A stretch of DNA of 64,000 nt from Halobacillus andaensis (GCF_014636475.1 NZ_BMEL01000002.1:372001-436000), one strand, 5' to 3'. Numbered from the stretch's first letter, positions 24,303 through 33,014 are shown. Program-made: numbers and translations. The notes: generated from the letters alone by a model not told the origin.

Positions 24303-24350
24303 TTGATTGATCCTCCTTTAAGGAAACGCTTTCTTGAAGTGGAATGGAAG

Positions 24351-24376
24351 AGACCCGAATAAAATTAAACGGGTCT
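24351..24376. other. Intercistronic stem-loop between malA and malP
   Basis: AGACCCG / CGGGTCT form a 7-bp stem in the gap between the two minus-strand genes. There is no T-run on the minus strand, so it may be a processing or stabilising hairpin, not a terminator. Weak evidence. Confidence 0.3.
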
Positions 24377-24385
24377 GTTTTGTTC

Positions 24386-25735
24386 TTAAACCGTGACAGC
24401 TTTCTTATTGGCATGCAGCTTTGGCCAATACTCTTTGTTTGCATCAATCATGTCATCTAGTATTTTTCGTGCTCTAGGCGCATCGACTACTGTACGATTT
24501 AATGTTAAAGCTTGAAGGGCTTTTTCATAGCTGTTTTCATAGTAAGCATCTACGACTAATTTTTCATAAGCTAGTTGGCCTTCAATTAATCCTTTATAGA
24601 AAGTAGAAATGTGACCAACAGCTAATGGCTTAGGACCACGGTTCGTTATCAGTGATGGTACTTCAACCATTGCATCATCAGGAAGGTTGGCGATGGTTCC
24701 GTTATTCTCAACCATGACGATGAAAATATCTCCATTATTGTAAGCCATTGAAGCAGCGACACGAATCATATAGCGCCCGTGAATATCAACTTCAAGCTCT
24801 ACATTTTCTGTGGAGTTATCCGCAATGATTTGATCAGCAAGCGTGTGTACACGTTTCTCTCTTCCGTTAATGACCTGACGAGCACGTGTATTATTTTCAT
24901 CTTCTTTCTCAACCATTTGAGAAGGATAGAGGTAGTATTGCAGATACGTGTTTGGCAAGTATTCCGGGAAGTCCGTTACCATTTGTTCAACTTGCTTGAA
25001 TGTTTTGATCCAAGAAGGATCATTTGCAATCTCAGCATCTTCAGGGATAAATCCATCCTCTGTAATGGCGCGTTTAATAGTATCTGTATGATCCTTGCCG
25101 TCTTTGTCTAGAATTTTTGTGAACCAGCCAAAATGATTCAAACCGAAGTATTCAGGAACAAGGTCAAATACATCTTTTCCTAAGATTCCGGCGTAACTTA
25201 CCATAATAGCAGCAGGCATATCACAAATGTTTAGAAGCTTCTGATCGTCAGGGAATTCGCGGCGAAGAGCTTCTGCGACAATCGCTGCCGGGTTCGTGTA
25301 ATTTAGAATCCAGGCATCAGGTGAGTAGTGACGTATATCGTTTACAAGATCAATCATATCTCCAATTGAGCGTAATCCGTAGGCCATTCCGCCAGGACCG
25401 CATGTTTCTTGGCCCACGGCTTCGTGACGAAGAGGGATTTGTTCGTCCTTTTCACGCATGGCTAAACCACCCGTACGAATTTGAACGAATACAAAATCAG
25501 CGTTCGTAAGTGCTTCTTCTTTATCCGTTGTATAATAGAAACCTTCTAGTTCAGGATATTTTTCTCTCAGGATGATCTCTGTAGCTTTGGCAATCTTCTC
25601 TTGACGATCAGCATTTGTGTCGTAAAACGTTATCGTTCTTAATGGGAATTGTTCTTTTTCCGCAACTAGGCTCATAATCATTCCGATCGTATACGTGCTT
25701 CCTCCGCCTACTACTACAAGGTTTTGCTTTTTCAT
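24386..25735 (-). CDS. malA: 6-phospho-alpha-glucosidase, GH4 family (MalA/GlvA-like)
   Basis: A 449-residue NAD+- and Mn-dependent GH4 hydrolase. It starts KKQNLVVVGGGSTYTIGMIMSL (NAD loop), and contains TNPAAI, the ICDMP motif around residue 172 and GLNHFGW around 200, which supply the metal-binding Cys and His. The CDMP form, against CN-I/V-P in beta-type enzymes, marks 6-phospho-alpha-glucosidases. It cleaves phosphorylated maltose-like disaccharides delivered by the PTS protein encoded next. A second, closely related GH4 gene lies at 28402. Confidence 0.88.
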   Translation of the reverse strand: MKKQNLVVVGGGSTYTIGMIMSLVAEKEQFPLRTITFYDTNADRQEKIAKATEIILREKYPELEGFYYTTDKEEALTNADFVFVQIRTGGLAMREKDEQIPLRHEAVGQETCGPGGMAYGLRSIGDMIDLVNDIRHYSPDAWILNYTNPAAIVAEALRREFPDDQKLLNICDMPAAIMVSYAGILGKDVFDLVPEYFGLNHFGWFTKILDKDGKDHTDTIKRAITEDGFIPEDAEIANDPSWIKTFKQVEQMVTDFPEYLPNTYLQYYLYPSQMVEKEDENNTRARQVINGREKRVHTLADQIIADNSTENVELEVDIHGRYMIRVAASMAYNNGDIFIVMVENNGTIANLPDDAMVEVPSLITNRGPKPLAVGHISTFYKGLIEGQLAYEKLVVDAYYENSYEKALQALTLNRTVVDAPRARKILDDMIDANKEYWPKLHANKKAVTV

Positions 25736-25752
25736 ATGATGGCCTCCTAAAA

Positions 25753-25773
25753 GGTATTGTATTTGTATTAATA
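25753..25773. promoter_or_regulatory. Candidate GntR operator in the malA promoter region
   Basis: The 21-mer here matches 18 of 21 positions with the one at 28333-28353 in front of the second GH4 gene. Its core TTGTATTAATA fits the palindromic half-site TTGTATTA seen also at 28195. It lies between malA and the divergent GntR gene. Confidence 0.6.
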
Positions 25774-25803
25774 ACTATTTAATATGAATATAATACATAT
25801 TAT

Positions 25804-25817
25804 TGAAAGCGTCAACA
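25804..25817. promoter_or_regulatory. Candidate cre (CcpA) site
   Basis: TGAAAGCGTCAACA fits the cre consensus TGWAANCGNTNWCA at 13 of 14 positions. It lies between the malA operon and its divergent regulator, where carbon catabolite repression is expected. Confidence 0.6.
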
Positions 25818-25880
25818 TATAGATCGAAAAAAAGTTAGGTTTTCGTTATAATGTGGGTAATGAAGAACAGGAGGATTACG

Positions 25881-26591
25881 ATGGCTGCGCCTTTATATCG
25901 AAGAATTGCTCAAAAAATAAAAGAGGATATTGCGAAAGGAGTTTGGAAAGAGGGGGAAGCGATCCCCACAGAACTTCATCTGTCAGAGCAATATCAAGCT
26001 TCTCGGGTAACTGTCCGGCAAGCGATTAAATTATTAGTTGAAGAAGGATTGCTAGAAAAAGTCCAGGGAAGCGGCACATACGTGAAGGAACAAAAAATTG
26101 AACATAATATTTTTGAATTGTTAAGCTTCACCGAAGAAATGAGAAAGTTAAATAAAGAGCCTATTAATAAAATTTTAGATTTTCAGTTGATTGAGCCGGA
26201 AGATCACGTAAGAAGAAGGCTTCAGCTTTCAGAAGGGGATAAGGTGTTTTATGTAAGAAGGCAGCGACTAGTGGATGACGTTCCTTATGTTGTAGAAGAC
26301 ACATTTTTACCTGTCGATATGTTTCCGCACTTATCTTATAGCATCATGACTGGTTCTAAATACGATTATATTGAAAAGCAAGTCGGCAAAAGAATAAAGG
26401 AAAGCTTTCAAGAAGTGATCCCTATTTTACCGAGTGAGGATATTGCCCAAGCTCTAACAGTAGAGGAAACAACACCTATTTTAAAAATGGAGTCCTACAG
26501 TATTTTTGAGGATGGAACGATTTTCGAATATAGTGAAAACCATTTTAAGAGTGATGAGTACAAGTTTACTCTTCGTGCGACAAGACCTTAA
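25881..26591 (+). CDS. GntR/HutC family regulator (UTRA domain) of the mal unit
   Basis: A 236-residue regulator. The N-terminal winged helix reads PLYRRIAQKIKEDIAKGVWK, GEAIPTELHLSEQYQASRVT and VRQAIKLLVEEGLLEKVQGSG. The C-terminal UTRA domain usually senses a sugar phosphate. The ATG at 25881 follows AGGAGGATTACG; the upstream in-frame ATG lacks a site. It is divergent from malA-malP and likely controls them. It is paralogous to the GntR protein at 27451. Confidence 0.85.
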   Translation: MAAPLYRRIAQKIKEDIAKGVWKEGEAIPTELHLSEQYQASRVTVRQAIKLLVEEGLLEKVQGSGTYVKEQKIEHNIFELLSFTEEMRKLNKEPINKILDFQLIEPEDHVRRRLQLSEGDKVFYVRRQRLVDDVPYVVEDTFLPVDMFPHLSYSIMTGSKYDYIEKQVGKRIKESFQEVIPILPSEDIAQALTVEETTPILKMESYSIFEDGTIFEYSENHFKSDEYKFTLRATRP

Positions 26592-26634
26592 AGGATGGCG
26601 CAGCTTCTTAATAGGAAAATGGATCTATAATAAC

Positions 26635-26665
26635 AATATCCGAGCACTTTGTGCTCGGATATTTT
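26635..26665 (+). terminator. Terminator of the GntR gene
   Basis: AATATCCGAGCAC and GTGCTCGGATATT form a 13-bp stem with a TTT loop, followed by a short T-run. Confidence 0.8.
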
Positions 26666-26700
26666 AGTAAGAGCCGTTATCGGTTGGGTGGCGGCTTTTA

Positions 26701-27432
26701 TTATATTTGGGATTTAGATAAAGCTGCTTCATCAGCAATAAGCGTTACTTGGGGGTGTCTAGTTAAAATAGAGGCTGGAAACTCTTCTGTTACATTTCCT
26801 TCTAATAATCTGCTAAGCGCGCTAGATTTTTTTTTACCGGAAGCCAGTAGTAGAATTTCTTTACTTTCAACAATGGATCGGATCCCCATTGTAATAGCGT
26901 GGTGGGGGACTTCATTTACATTTGAAAAATATCTGGCATTGGCCTTTCGAGTGGATTCCATAAGGTCGATGACATGAGTTCGACTCTCAAACGACGTTCC
27001 TGGTTCATTAAAGCCAATGTGCCCGTTTTGACCAATGCCCAATAGTTGAAGGTCAATGCCTCCTAATTTTTCTATCAATTGATCATAATGTTGACACTCT
27101 TTTGACAGGTCTTTAGCTGTACCGTCAGGCAGATAGGTGTGTTGAGGTTGAACATCAATTTGACTGAATAAGTGTTCTTTCATGTACATGTGGTAACTTT
27201 GAGGATGATCTTCGTTCAACCCCACATATTCATCAAGGTTTATTGTAGAAACATCTCGATAAGAAGTATGGTTTCTTTCATGGTCTTCTATTATTCTTCT
27301 ATAAGTTCCTAAAGGAGTTCCGCCCGTCGCTAGACCTAAAATAGAAGAAGGATGGTCTTTAACTTTATTAATGATGATTTGACCTGCATGAGCACTCATT
27401 TCTTCGTAGGATGCCACTTTTATGATTTTCAT
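26701..27432 (-). CDS. nagB: Glucosamine-6-phosphate deaminase
   Basis: A 243-residue enzyme that converts glucosamine 6-phosphate to fructose 6-phosphate and ammonia. Motifs are LGLATGGTPLGTYRRI, INLDEYVGL, QLLGIGQNGHIGFNEPG and ITMGIRSIVESKEILLLASG. The ATG at 27432 fits the AAGGAGAG site; the GTG at 27441 does not. It follows the GntR gene by 18 nt on the same strand, matching the nagR-nagB pairing, but no nagA is present in the window. Confidence 0.93.
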   Translation of the reverse strand: MKIIKVASYEEMSAHAGQIIINKVKDHPSSILGLATGGTPLGTYRRIIEDHERNHTSYRDVSTINLDEYVGLNEDHPQSYHMYMKEHLFSQIDVQPQHTYLPDGTAKDLSKECQHYDQLIEKLGGIDLQLLGIGQNGHIGFNEPGTSFESRTHVIDLMESTRKANARYFSNVNEVPHHAITMGIRSIVESKEILLLASGKKKSSALSRLLEGNVTEEFPASILTRHPQVTLIADEAALSKSQI

Positions 27433-27450
27433 TGAATACACTCTCCTTCG

Positions 27451-28167
27451 TTAAAAGCGCTTAGAGGTGAATTTAAAGGTGTATTTTTCACTTCTATAGT
27501 AAAGCTTAGTAAATTCAAAGATCGTATCATCTTCAAAGTAAGCCCATAAATTCATAGATAGTATAGATGAATCATTTTCAAGCTGCAGTGTTTTCTTTAA
27601 CTCTTCATTTGGCGATAAAGGTAAAATTTCTCCTTGTCTTTCTTTAATTACGTATCCTTTTTTTTCCACATAATCGTATTTAGATTTTGTCATCACTTCG
27701 ACTGATAGGTCAGGAAATAAAGAAACTGGCATATACGTTTCCTCTAAGATCATAGGTTCGTCATCCACACATCTCAATCTCCTTATAAAGAAGACTTTCT
27801 CTCCATCCTTGAGTTGTAATGTTTCTTTGATGGTTTCACTAGGGTTTTGCATATTAAAATCTAAAATTTGATTGGTAGGCGTTTGGTTTAAATGAGTCAT
27901 TTCTTCAGTAAAACTTTGTAAACGATAGATATCGTGTTCAATCTTTACATTTTTTACATAGGTTCCGCTTCCTCTAACTTTATAGAGAATATCTTCTTGT
28001 ACTAGTAGTTGTATGGCTTGTCTTATTGTTACACGACTAACTTGATACTTTGTAACAAGTTTATTTTCTGAGGGAATGGCCTCATCTTTATTTAATTTGG
28101 CTTTAATAATATCTTTTTTTATTTGCTCTGCTACTTGTTTATATAAAGGGGAGCCGGTATTCAACAT
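27451..28167 (-). CDS. GntR/HutC family regulator (NagR-like, UTRA domain)
   Basis: A 238-residue paralogue of the regulator at 25881. The winged helix includes AIPSENKLVTKYQVSRVTIR and QAIQLLVQEDILYKVRGSGT, and the UTRA domain follows. It precedes nagB on the same strand and is divergent from the GH4-chbG-PTS operon. This placement suggests it responds to amino-sugar phosphates and controls both directions. The second ATG (28167) is better spaced from AGGATGG than the first (28176). Confidence 0.82.
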   Translation of the reverse strand: MLNTGSPLYKQVAEQIKKDIIKAKLNKDEAIPSENKLVTKYQVSRVTIRQAIQLLVQEDILYKVRGSGTYVKNVKIEHDIYRLQSFTEEMTHLNQTPTNQILDFNMQNPSETIKETLQLKDGEKVFFIRRLRCVDDEPMILEETYMPVSLFPDLSVEVMTKSKYDYVEKKGYVIKERQGEILPLSPNEELKKTLQLENDSSILSMNLWAYFEDDTIFEFTKLYYRSEKYTFKFTSKRF

Positions 28168-28194
28168 GGTCACCATCCTGTTTTAAAAGTTAAC

Positions 28195-28215
28195 TTGTAT
28201 TAATACATAATACAA
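28195..28215. promoter_or_regulatory. Candidate GntR operator upstream of the NagR-like gene
   Basis: TGTATTAATACA at 28196-28207 is a perfect 12-bp palindrome. A TAATACAA half-site follows at once (28208-28215). The half-site is the one shared with 25753 and 28333. Confidence 0.6.
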
Positions 28216-28332
28216 CTATAAATCATATAAAGATAATTTTCATCCATTTTTATAATTTACACTTTCAATTATGTAAAAACTTCCATTAAAGCAAATTATT
28301 TATTATTTATAATACATATTTAATTCATGTTT

Positions 28333-28353
28333 GGTATTGTACTTGTATTAAAT
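28333..28353. promoter_or_regulatory. Candidate GntR operator upstream of the second GH4 gene
   Basis: GGTATTGTACTTGTATTAA plus two bases matches the malA-promoter copy at 25753 at 18 of 21 positions. It lies about 50 bp upstream of the GH4 start. Confidence 0.6.
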
Positions 28354-28401
28354 TAGTGTTATAAATAAATTAACAGATAATTTAAAGAGAGGAGACACAT
28401 C

Positions 28402-29727
28402 ATGAAAAAGCAGCGCTTAGTCGTCGCTGGAAGTGGAAGCACTTACACGATGGGGATGATGATGAGTCTAATAGAAGAAAAAGAACGTTTTCCATTAAAG
28501 GAGGTTGTCTTCTATGACATAGATGAGCAACGTCAAGAAAGGAATGCGAAAGCTACGCAAATTCTATTTCAAGAACAGTACCCTGAATTAGAGTCTTTTT
28601 CTTACACTACCAATAAAGAAGAAGCCTTTAAAGAAGCTGATTTTGTATTTGTACAGATTCGTACGGGTGGGCTGGCGATGCGGGAGCAAGATGAACAAAT
28701 TGCTTTGAAGCATGGAGTGGTCGGACAAGAAACATGCGGACCTGGAGGAATGGCATATGGTTTAAGGTCTATCAGAGATATGATTCAACTCGTTTATGAT
28801 ATTCGCCAATATGCTCCAGAGGCATGGATTCTTAATTACACCAATCCAGCTGCTATTGTTGCGGATGCCTTAAAGAGAGAATTCCCACATGATTACCGTC
28901 TTCTAAATATTTGTGACATGCCGATTGCTATTATGATTAGTTACGCAAAGATCCTTGATGTAGACGTGTGGGACCTCGTACCTGAATACTTTGGGCTGAA
29001 CCATTTCGGATGGTTTACAAAGATTTATGATAAAGAAGGTAATGATCATACGGAACGCTTGAAGCAATTAATTATAGAAACAGGCTTTACTCCGGAAGAT
29101 ACGGAAATTGCAAACGACGTATCCTGGCAAAAAACGTTCGAACAAGCCCGGCAAATGCTGATCGATTTCCCGGAATTCTTGCCAAACACTTACTTGCAAT
29201 ACTATTTATACCCGGAAGATATGGTAGAAAAAGAAGATCCTAACCATACAAGAGCAAGACAAGTGATCGAGGGAAGACAAAAGCGTGTTCATGATACGTG
29301 TGATCAAATGATAGAAAAAGGAACAGCGAAAGGTGCTGACCTTCACGTTGATATTCATGGTGTTTTTATGATAAAAGCAGCAGCGTCTCTTGCTTATAAT
29401 TCGGGCCAGCGTTTTATTGTGATTGTAGAAAATAACGGTGTTATTACTAACCTGCCAGACGATGCGATGGTAGAAGTACCTTGCTTATTAACAAGTCAGG
29501 GAGCCAAACCGTTGGTTGTTGGAGAAATTCCAACTTTCTACAAAGGTCTTATTGAAGGTCAACTAGCTTATGAAAAGTTAGTGGTGGAATCATACTTTGA
29601 AAATAATAAACAAAAACTTATTCAAGCGCTAACGTTAAATCGCACAGTAGTAAACGTGAAAAAAGCAAAGGCTATTGTTGAAGACTTAATAGTTGCTAAT
29701 AAAGGGTACTGGCCGAATTATGAATAG
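28402..29727 (+). CDS. GH4 family 6-phospho-glycosidase, alpha-type motif
   Basis: A 441-residue paralogue of malA with the same NAD loop (AGSGSTYTMGMMMSL), TNPAAI, ICDMP and GLNHFGW motifs. Known GH4 6-phospho-beta-glucosidases such as ChbF have CN-I/V-P at the CDMP position, so this looks like an alpha-type enzyme. Its operon (a ChbG-type deacetylase and a GlcNAc-type PTS protein) and the divergent nagB point to an amino-sugar disaccharide. The natural substrate is therefore uncertain. A GAGAGGAG site precedes the ATG. Confidence 0.82.
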   Translation: MKKQRLVVAGSGSTYTMGMMMSLIEEKERFPLKEVVFYDIDEQRQERNAKATQILFQEQYPELESFSYTTNKEEAFKEADFVFVQIRTGGLAMREQDEQIALKHGVVGQETCGPGGMAYGLRSIRDMIQLVYDIRQYAPEAWILNYTNPAAIVADALKREFPHDYRLLNICDMPIAIMISYAKILDVDVWDLVPEYFGLNHFGWFTKIYDKEGNDHTERLKQLIIETGFTPEDTEIANDVSWQKTFEQARQMLIDFPEFLPNTYLQYYLYPEDMVEKEDPNHTRARQVIEGRQKRVHDTCDQMIEKGTAKGADLHVDIHGVFMIKAAASLAYNSGQRFIVIVENNGVITNLPDDAMVEVPCLLTSQGAKPLVVGEIPTFYKGLIEGQLAYEKLVVESYFENNKQKLIQALTLNRTVVNVKKAKAIVEDLIVANKGYWPNYE

Positions 29728-29769
29728 AATGTCTTCTTTCTTAAGGAGACTTAAAAAGGTGGAGTGGTG

Positions 29770-30516
29770 ATGAAAAAGCTAATTATAAATGCAGATGACT
29801 TTGGTTATTCGCGAGGCGTCAACTTTGGTATTATCGATTCTTTTCAATTAGGTGTATTAACATCAACGACTTTTATGACCAATATGCCTGGAAGAGATCA
29901 AGCAGCAAAGCTAGCCAAAGATAACCCGTCTTTAGGAGTTGGCGTCCATTTAGTATTAACTTGTGGTCGTCCCTTGTTAGATACTCACCGAACGATTGTG
30001 GACGCTCAAGGGGATTTTCGAAACCTGCGTTTTTATCAAGGGGCCTTCACGATTGATTATGAGGAAGTTTATGACGAGTGGAAAGCACAAATTGAGAAAT
30101 TTCTTTCCTATGGATTAAACCCTACCCATTTAGACAGTCACCATCATATTAATTCATTTGGAGAGATGCCTAAGGTATTTATGAGACTTGCTAAGGAATA
30201 TGACTTGCCTGTCCGTAATAATATGAGCGATGACGTAATGGAAAAGTTTAAAAATAACGGGGTTAAAACGACAAGTTCTTTTTCATATTTAATTGAAACC
30301 GCTTTAAAAAATGGAGAGTCTCTTGATGAATTATTTGATCAACATGACACGGTAGAAGTTATGGCTCATCCAGCCTATTTAGATAAGAAGTTACTTTCTA
30401 CCTCGTCATTTACGTATCCAAGGGTAGACGAAGTCGAGTTTCTTACTGATCAGGGGAGAGTAGAACTCATTCGTTCAAGAAAGGATATAAGAACTTCCAC
30501 GTTTCAGGATCTCTAA
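29770..30516 (+). CDS. chbG: ChbG/YdjC family carbohydrate deacetylase
   Basis: A 248-residue protein with the family metal-binding residues: INADDFGYSRGVN at the N-terminus, GVGVHLVLT near 58, and LDSHHHIN near 125; VMAHPAYLD lies near 198. ChbG removes one acetyl group from diacetylchitobiose or its phosphate, which is required for induction and for hydrolysis in E. coli. The ATG at 29770 fits the AGGTGGAG site; two upstream GTG codons are possible starts. It lies between the GH4 and PTS genes. Confidence 0.85.
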   Translation: MKKLIINADDFGYSRGVNFGIIDSFQLGVLTSTTFMTNMPGRDQAAKLAKDNPSLGVGVHLVLTCGRPLLDTHRTIVDAQGDFRNLRFYQGAFTIDYEEVYDEWKAQIEKFLSYGLNPTHLDSHHHINSFGEMPKVFMRLAKEYDLPVRNNMSDDVMEKFKNNGVKTTSSFSYLIETALKNGESLDELFDQHDTVEVMAHPAYLDKKLLSTSSFTYPRVDEVEFLTDQGRVELIRSRKDIRTSTFQDL

Positions 30517-30544
30517 CTATAACTAATTTTGAGGGGGAAGAAAC

Positions 30545-31945
30545 ATGAAAAGCTTTTTGCAGAAGTTAGGAAAGTCATTACTCATTCCAATTGTTGCTTT
30601 GCCAATTGCTGGTCTCTTACTGCGCTTGACGGCTGAAGATATGCTCGATATTCCTCTCTATCAGGCTGCGGGCGTTATTTTAGCCCAAATGGATGCTCTT
30701 ATTGCGATTGGGATTGCAATGGGACTAGCTAAAACAAAAGATAAAGGAATACCTGCACTTACTGGATTTCTCTCCATCATTGTTTTAAAAGAAGGGCTTG
30801 GAATTATAAATTCTGATCTAGACATGAGTGTGTTTGGAGGTGTCATGGCAGGTCTGCTGGCTGCTTATATTTACAACAAGTTTAAGGATGCTAAGCTGCC
30901 AAGTATGTTTGCCTTCTTCAGCGGAGAAAAATTCCCAATTACGATGATTATTTTTACGATGATCCCTGTATCTGGCTTAATGGCTCTTATATGGCCGTAT
31001 GCAGAAGCGGGAATTAATGCCTTTAGTCAAACGTTGGTAGGTTTAGGTGCATTTGGTGTATTCATTTTCGGTTTCTTAAATCGATTCTTACTGCCATTTG
31101 GATTACACCACGTTCTTAATACGTATGCCTACTTTGGACTAGGGGAGTATGAAACGGCCTCAGGGGAAGTGGTCACTGGGGAAATCACACGCTTTTTAAG
31201 CGGAGACCCGACAGCTGGTTATTTTATAGGCGGTTTCTTTATAACCATGTTGTTTGGTATTCCAGCCATTGCTTTAGCGATTACTAAAGCCGCTAAAAGG
31301 AAAAAACAAGAGACAAAAACATTGATGTCTTCAGGAGCGGCAACATCTTTTGTGACGGGAATTACTGAACCAATTGAATTTACGTTCCTATTCACTTCTC
31401 CTTTACTTTACTTCTTACACTCTATCTATACAGGATTAGCCGGCGCCGTGCTTTATCTATTGCATATAAGACATGGCTTCTCATGGGGAGCAGGAGTCAT
31501 CGACTATGTCGTGAATTTAAATCTGTCGGATGGAGGACTCCTCATCATTCCAGTCGGACTTGCATTCTTCGCGCTCTACTACTTTACGTTCTATTTCATT
31601 ATCGTGAAAAAGGACATTCCTCTAATTGGTAGGGAAGAAGAAGTTGATTTCGATCAGGAAGCTGGCGAAGAAGAGAAAGAATTAAAGCTTTCTCATTCCA
31701 ACCATGAGTATATGGCTAAGAAAATCCTTCAGTATATTGGAGGAAAAGACAATGTGACAACGAATGATCACTGTATGACGAGACTGCGGTTAGAGTTGAA
31801 AGATACCTCGATTGTAGATATGGAAAAGATTAAACAAACAGGTGCTCACGGAGTTATTAAAATCGATAAGCACAACATTCAAATCATTATTGGTTCTGAA
31901 GCTACTACTGTGAAGAAAGAATTAGATAAATTTTTAGGTGAATAA
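30545..31945 (+). CDS. PTS transporter EIICB, N-acetylglucosamine/glucose superfamily
   Basis: A 466-residue EIIC-EIIB protein. EIIC (about 1-360) includes LNRFLLPFGLHHVLNTYAYF, which resembles the NagE type, and GITEPIEFTFLF. EIIB (about 390-466) has its phosphorylation Cys410 in TNDHCMTRLRLEL. No EIIA domain is fused. With the deacetylase and GH4 gene it should import and phosphorylate an amino-sugar-containing disaccharide. The operon ends at a strong terminator. Confidence 0.85.
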   Translation: MKSFLQKLGKSLLIPIVALPIAGLLLRLTAEDMLDIPLYQAAGVILAQMDALIAIGIAMGLAKTKDKGIPALTGFLSIIVLKEGLGIINSDLDMSVFGGVMAGLLAAYIYNKFKDAKLPSMFAFFSGEKFPITMIIFTMIPVSGLMALIWPYAEAGINAFSQTLVGLGAFGVFIFGFLNRFLLPFGLHHVLNTYAYFGLGEYETASGEVVTGEITRFLSGDPTAGYFIGGFFITMLFGIPAIALAITKAAKRKKQETKTLMSSGAATSFVTGITEPIEFTFLFTSPLLYFLHSIYTGLAGAVLYLLHIRHGFSWGAGVIDYVVNLNLSDGGLLIIPVGLAFFALYYFTFYFIIVKKDIPLIGREEEVDFDQEAGEEEKELKLSHSNHEYMAKKILQYIGGKDNVTTNDHCMTRLRLELKDTSIVDMEKIKQTGAHGVIKIDKHNIQIIIGSEATTVKKELDKFLGE

Positions 31946-31946
31946 G

Positions 31947-31984
31947 ATTCCCCCCACAACTGAAGGAGTTGTGGGGGATTTTTT
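31947..31984. terminator. Terminator of the GH4-chbG-PTS operon
   Basis: ATTCCCCCCACAACT and AGTTGTGGGGGAT form a strong GC-rich stem followed by TTTTTT. Confidence 0.92.
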
Positions 31985-32189
31985 AGCCTTCGTTATTTAA
32001 TTCTTTGTCTGTCGGCATAATAAATGCCGCGACGATATAAACGAGCAATAGAAATCCACTGCTTAAAAATATTCCTACCGCATACAATATTCTTAACAAA
32101 CTTGAATCAATATCATACAGCTCACTAATTCCGCCTAACGTACCTGTCAGCATTTTGTTACTTGTTGATTTGTACAGTTTCTTTTTCAA
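31983..32189 (-). CDS. PspC-domain small membrane protein
   Basis: A 68-residue protein beginning KKKLYKSTSNKMLTGTLGGI, followed by SELYDIDSSLLRILYAVGIF and one long hydrophobic segment ending FIMP. This is the PspC fold, associated with envelope stress responses. A TTG start at 32189 fits GGAG spacing and family N-termini; the ATG at 32198 touches the AAAGGAG site and is less likely. Confidence 0.8.
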   Translation of the reverse strand: MKKKLYKSTSNKMLTGTLGGISELYDIDSSLLRILYAVGIFLSSGFLLLVYIVAAFIMPTDKELNNEG

Positions 32190-32203
32190 TCCGTTCATCT
32201 CCT

Positions 32204-32656
32204 TTAATTAAGGTGTTTTGAAAAAACAATCATATCAAGTGCTTGAATACCATTTTCATAAATAGGCTCAGGGTAACGTGAGAAAAAACCTTTTCGTATG
32301 GCATTCATTCGAAAACCGCATTTTTGATAAAACGCTATATTTTCTAAGCTGGAATTCGCTGTTCCTACTATAATTTCACGTAATTCCCGTTTCTGAAACA
32401 TCGTAAATGCTTCAGAAAGAACTTTCCTACCTAGACCTTTCCCTTGTTTTTCTGGATAAATCGCGATATTTTTAATTTCAACGACATCATTTTGGGGAAA
32501 CACAAATAAACAGACACCTGCTAATTGATCTTGATCGATGATCGCATACATTTCCCCTTCATTTATATATTCTGAAACAATCGTTTCATTTTCATCCGCT
32601 AGCAGAAGTAACGGGAGATAGTCGTTTCGATTATGAATGAGGTTCATATACGCCAT
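32204..32656 (-). CDS. GNAT family N-acetyltransferase
   Basis: A 150-residue acetyltransferase. The acetyl-CoA loop is seen in VVEIKNIAIYPEKQGKGLGRKVLSEA, followed by EIIVGTANSSLENIAFYQKCGFRM. The ATG at 32656 is the best start because AAAGGAG lies ten bases upstream; longer readings to 32710 are open but lack a site. Substrate unknown. The gene precedes the PspC gene on the same strand. Confidence 0.8.
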   Translation of the reverse strand: MAYMNLIHNRNDYLPLLLLADENETIVSEYINEGEMYAIIDQDQLAGVCLFVFPQNDVVEIKNIAIYPEKQGKGLGRKVLSEAFTMFQKRELREIIVGTANSSLENIAFYQKCGFRMNAIRKGFFSRYPEPIYENGIQALDMIVFSKHLN

Positions 32657-32769
32657 AGCATTGAGGCTCCTTTGCTTACTTTTCATTTTACTCTTTTTAC
32701 GGTCATTCATTCAAAAACGTTTCGTTCATGTTACAATTTTTATAAGTTTGAGTGGAGAGGAGAGTTTCC

Positions 32770-32940
32770 ATGCAACGCAAATTATCGATTGCTGGATGGA
32801 TTTTATTTCTAATAGGGGTAGGTTTGTGGCTATTGAATATCGAAGTTGCTTTTGAAGAAGCTGACTCCGTTTTAATTGGGTTAGGCGCCATCCTTCTTTT
32901 ATTCTCAGGAATAATGAAGTTTAAAGATCAACAATCTTAA
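32770..32940 (+). CDS. Small two-helix membrane protein, hypothetical
   Basis: A 56-residue protein starting MQRKLSIAGWILFLIGVGLW. A strong GGAGAGGAGAG site precedes the ATG at 32770. Two hydrophobic segments (about 7-24 and 33-50) are separated by an acidic loop FEEADS; the C-terminus is hydrophilic. No family assigned. Confidence 0.65.
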   Translation: MQRKLSIAGWILFLIGVGLWLLNIEVAFEEADSVLIGLGAILLLFSGIMKFKDQQS

Positions 32941-32978
32941 ATCTCCTTTTCATAAAATAAAAACGGTCTAATGACACA

Positions 32979-33014
32979 GGGATGAGCTTGGAATAAAGCT
33001 CATCCTTGTTTTTG
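32979..33014 (+). terminator. Terminator of the small membrane protein gene
   Basis: GGGATGAGCTT and AAGCTCATCC form a stem followed by TTGTTTTTG. Confidence 0.8.

Noticed and set aside
24318-24336. cre site between malA and malP
   Set aside because: AGAAAGCGTTTCCT (minus strand) has three mismatches to the cre consensus and lies inside the operon; the site at 25804 is far better.
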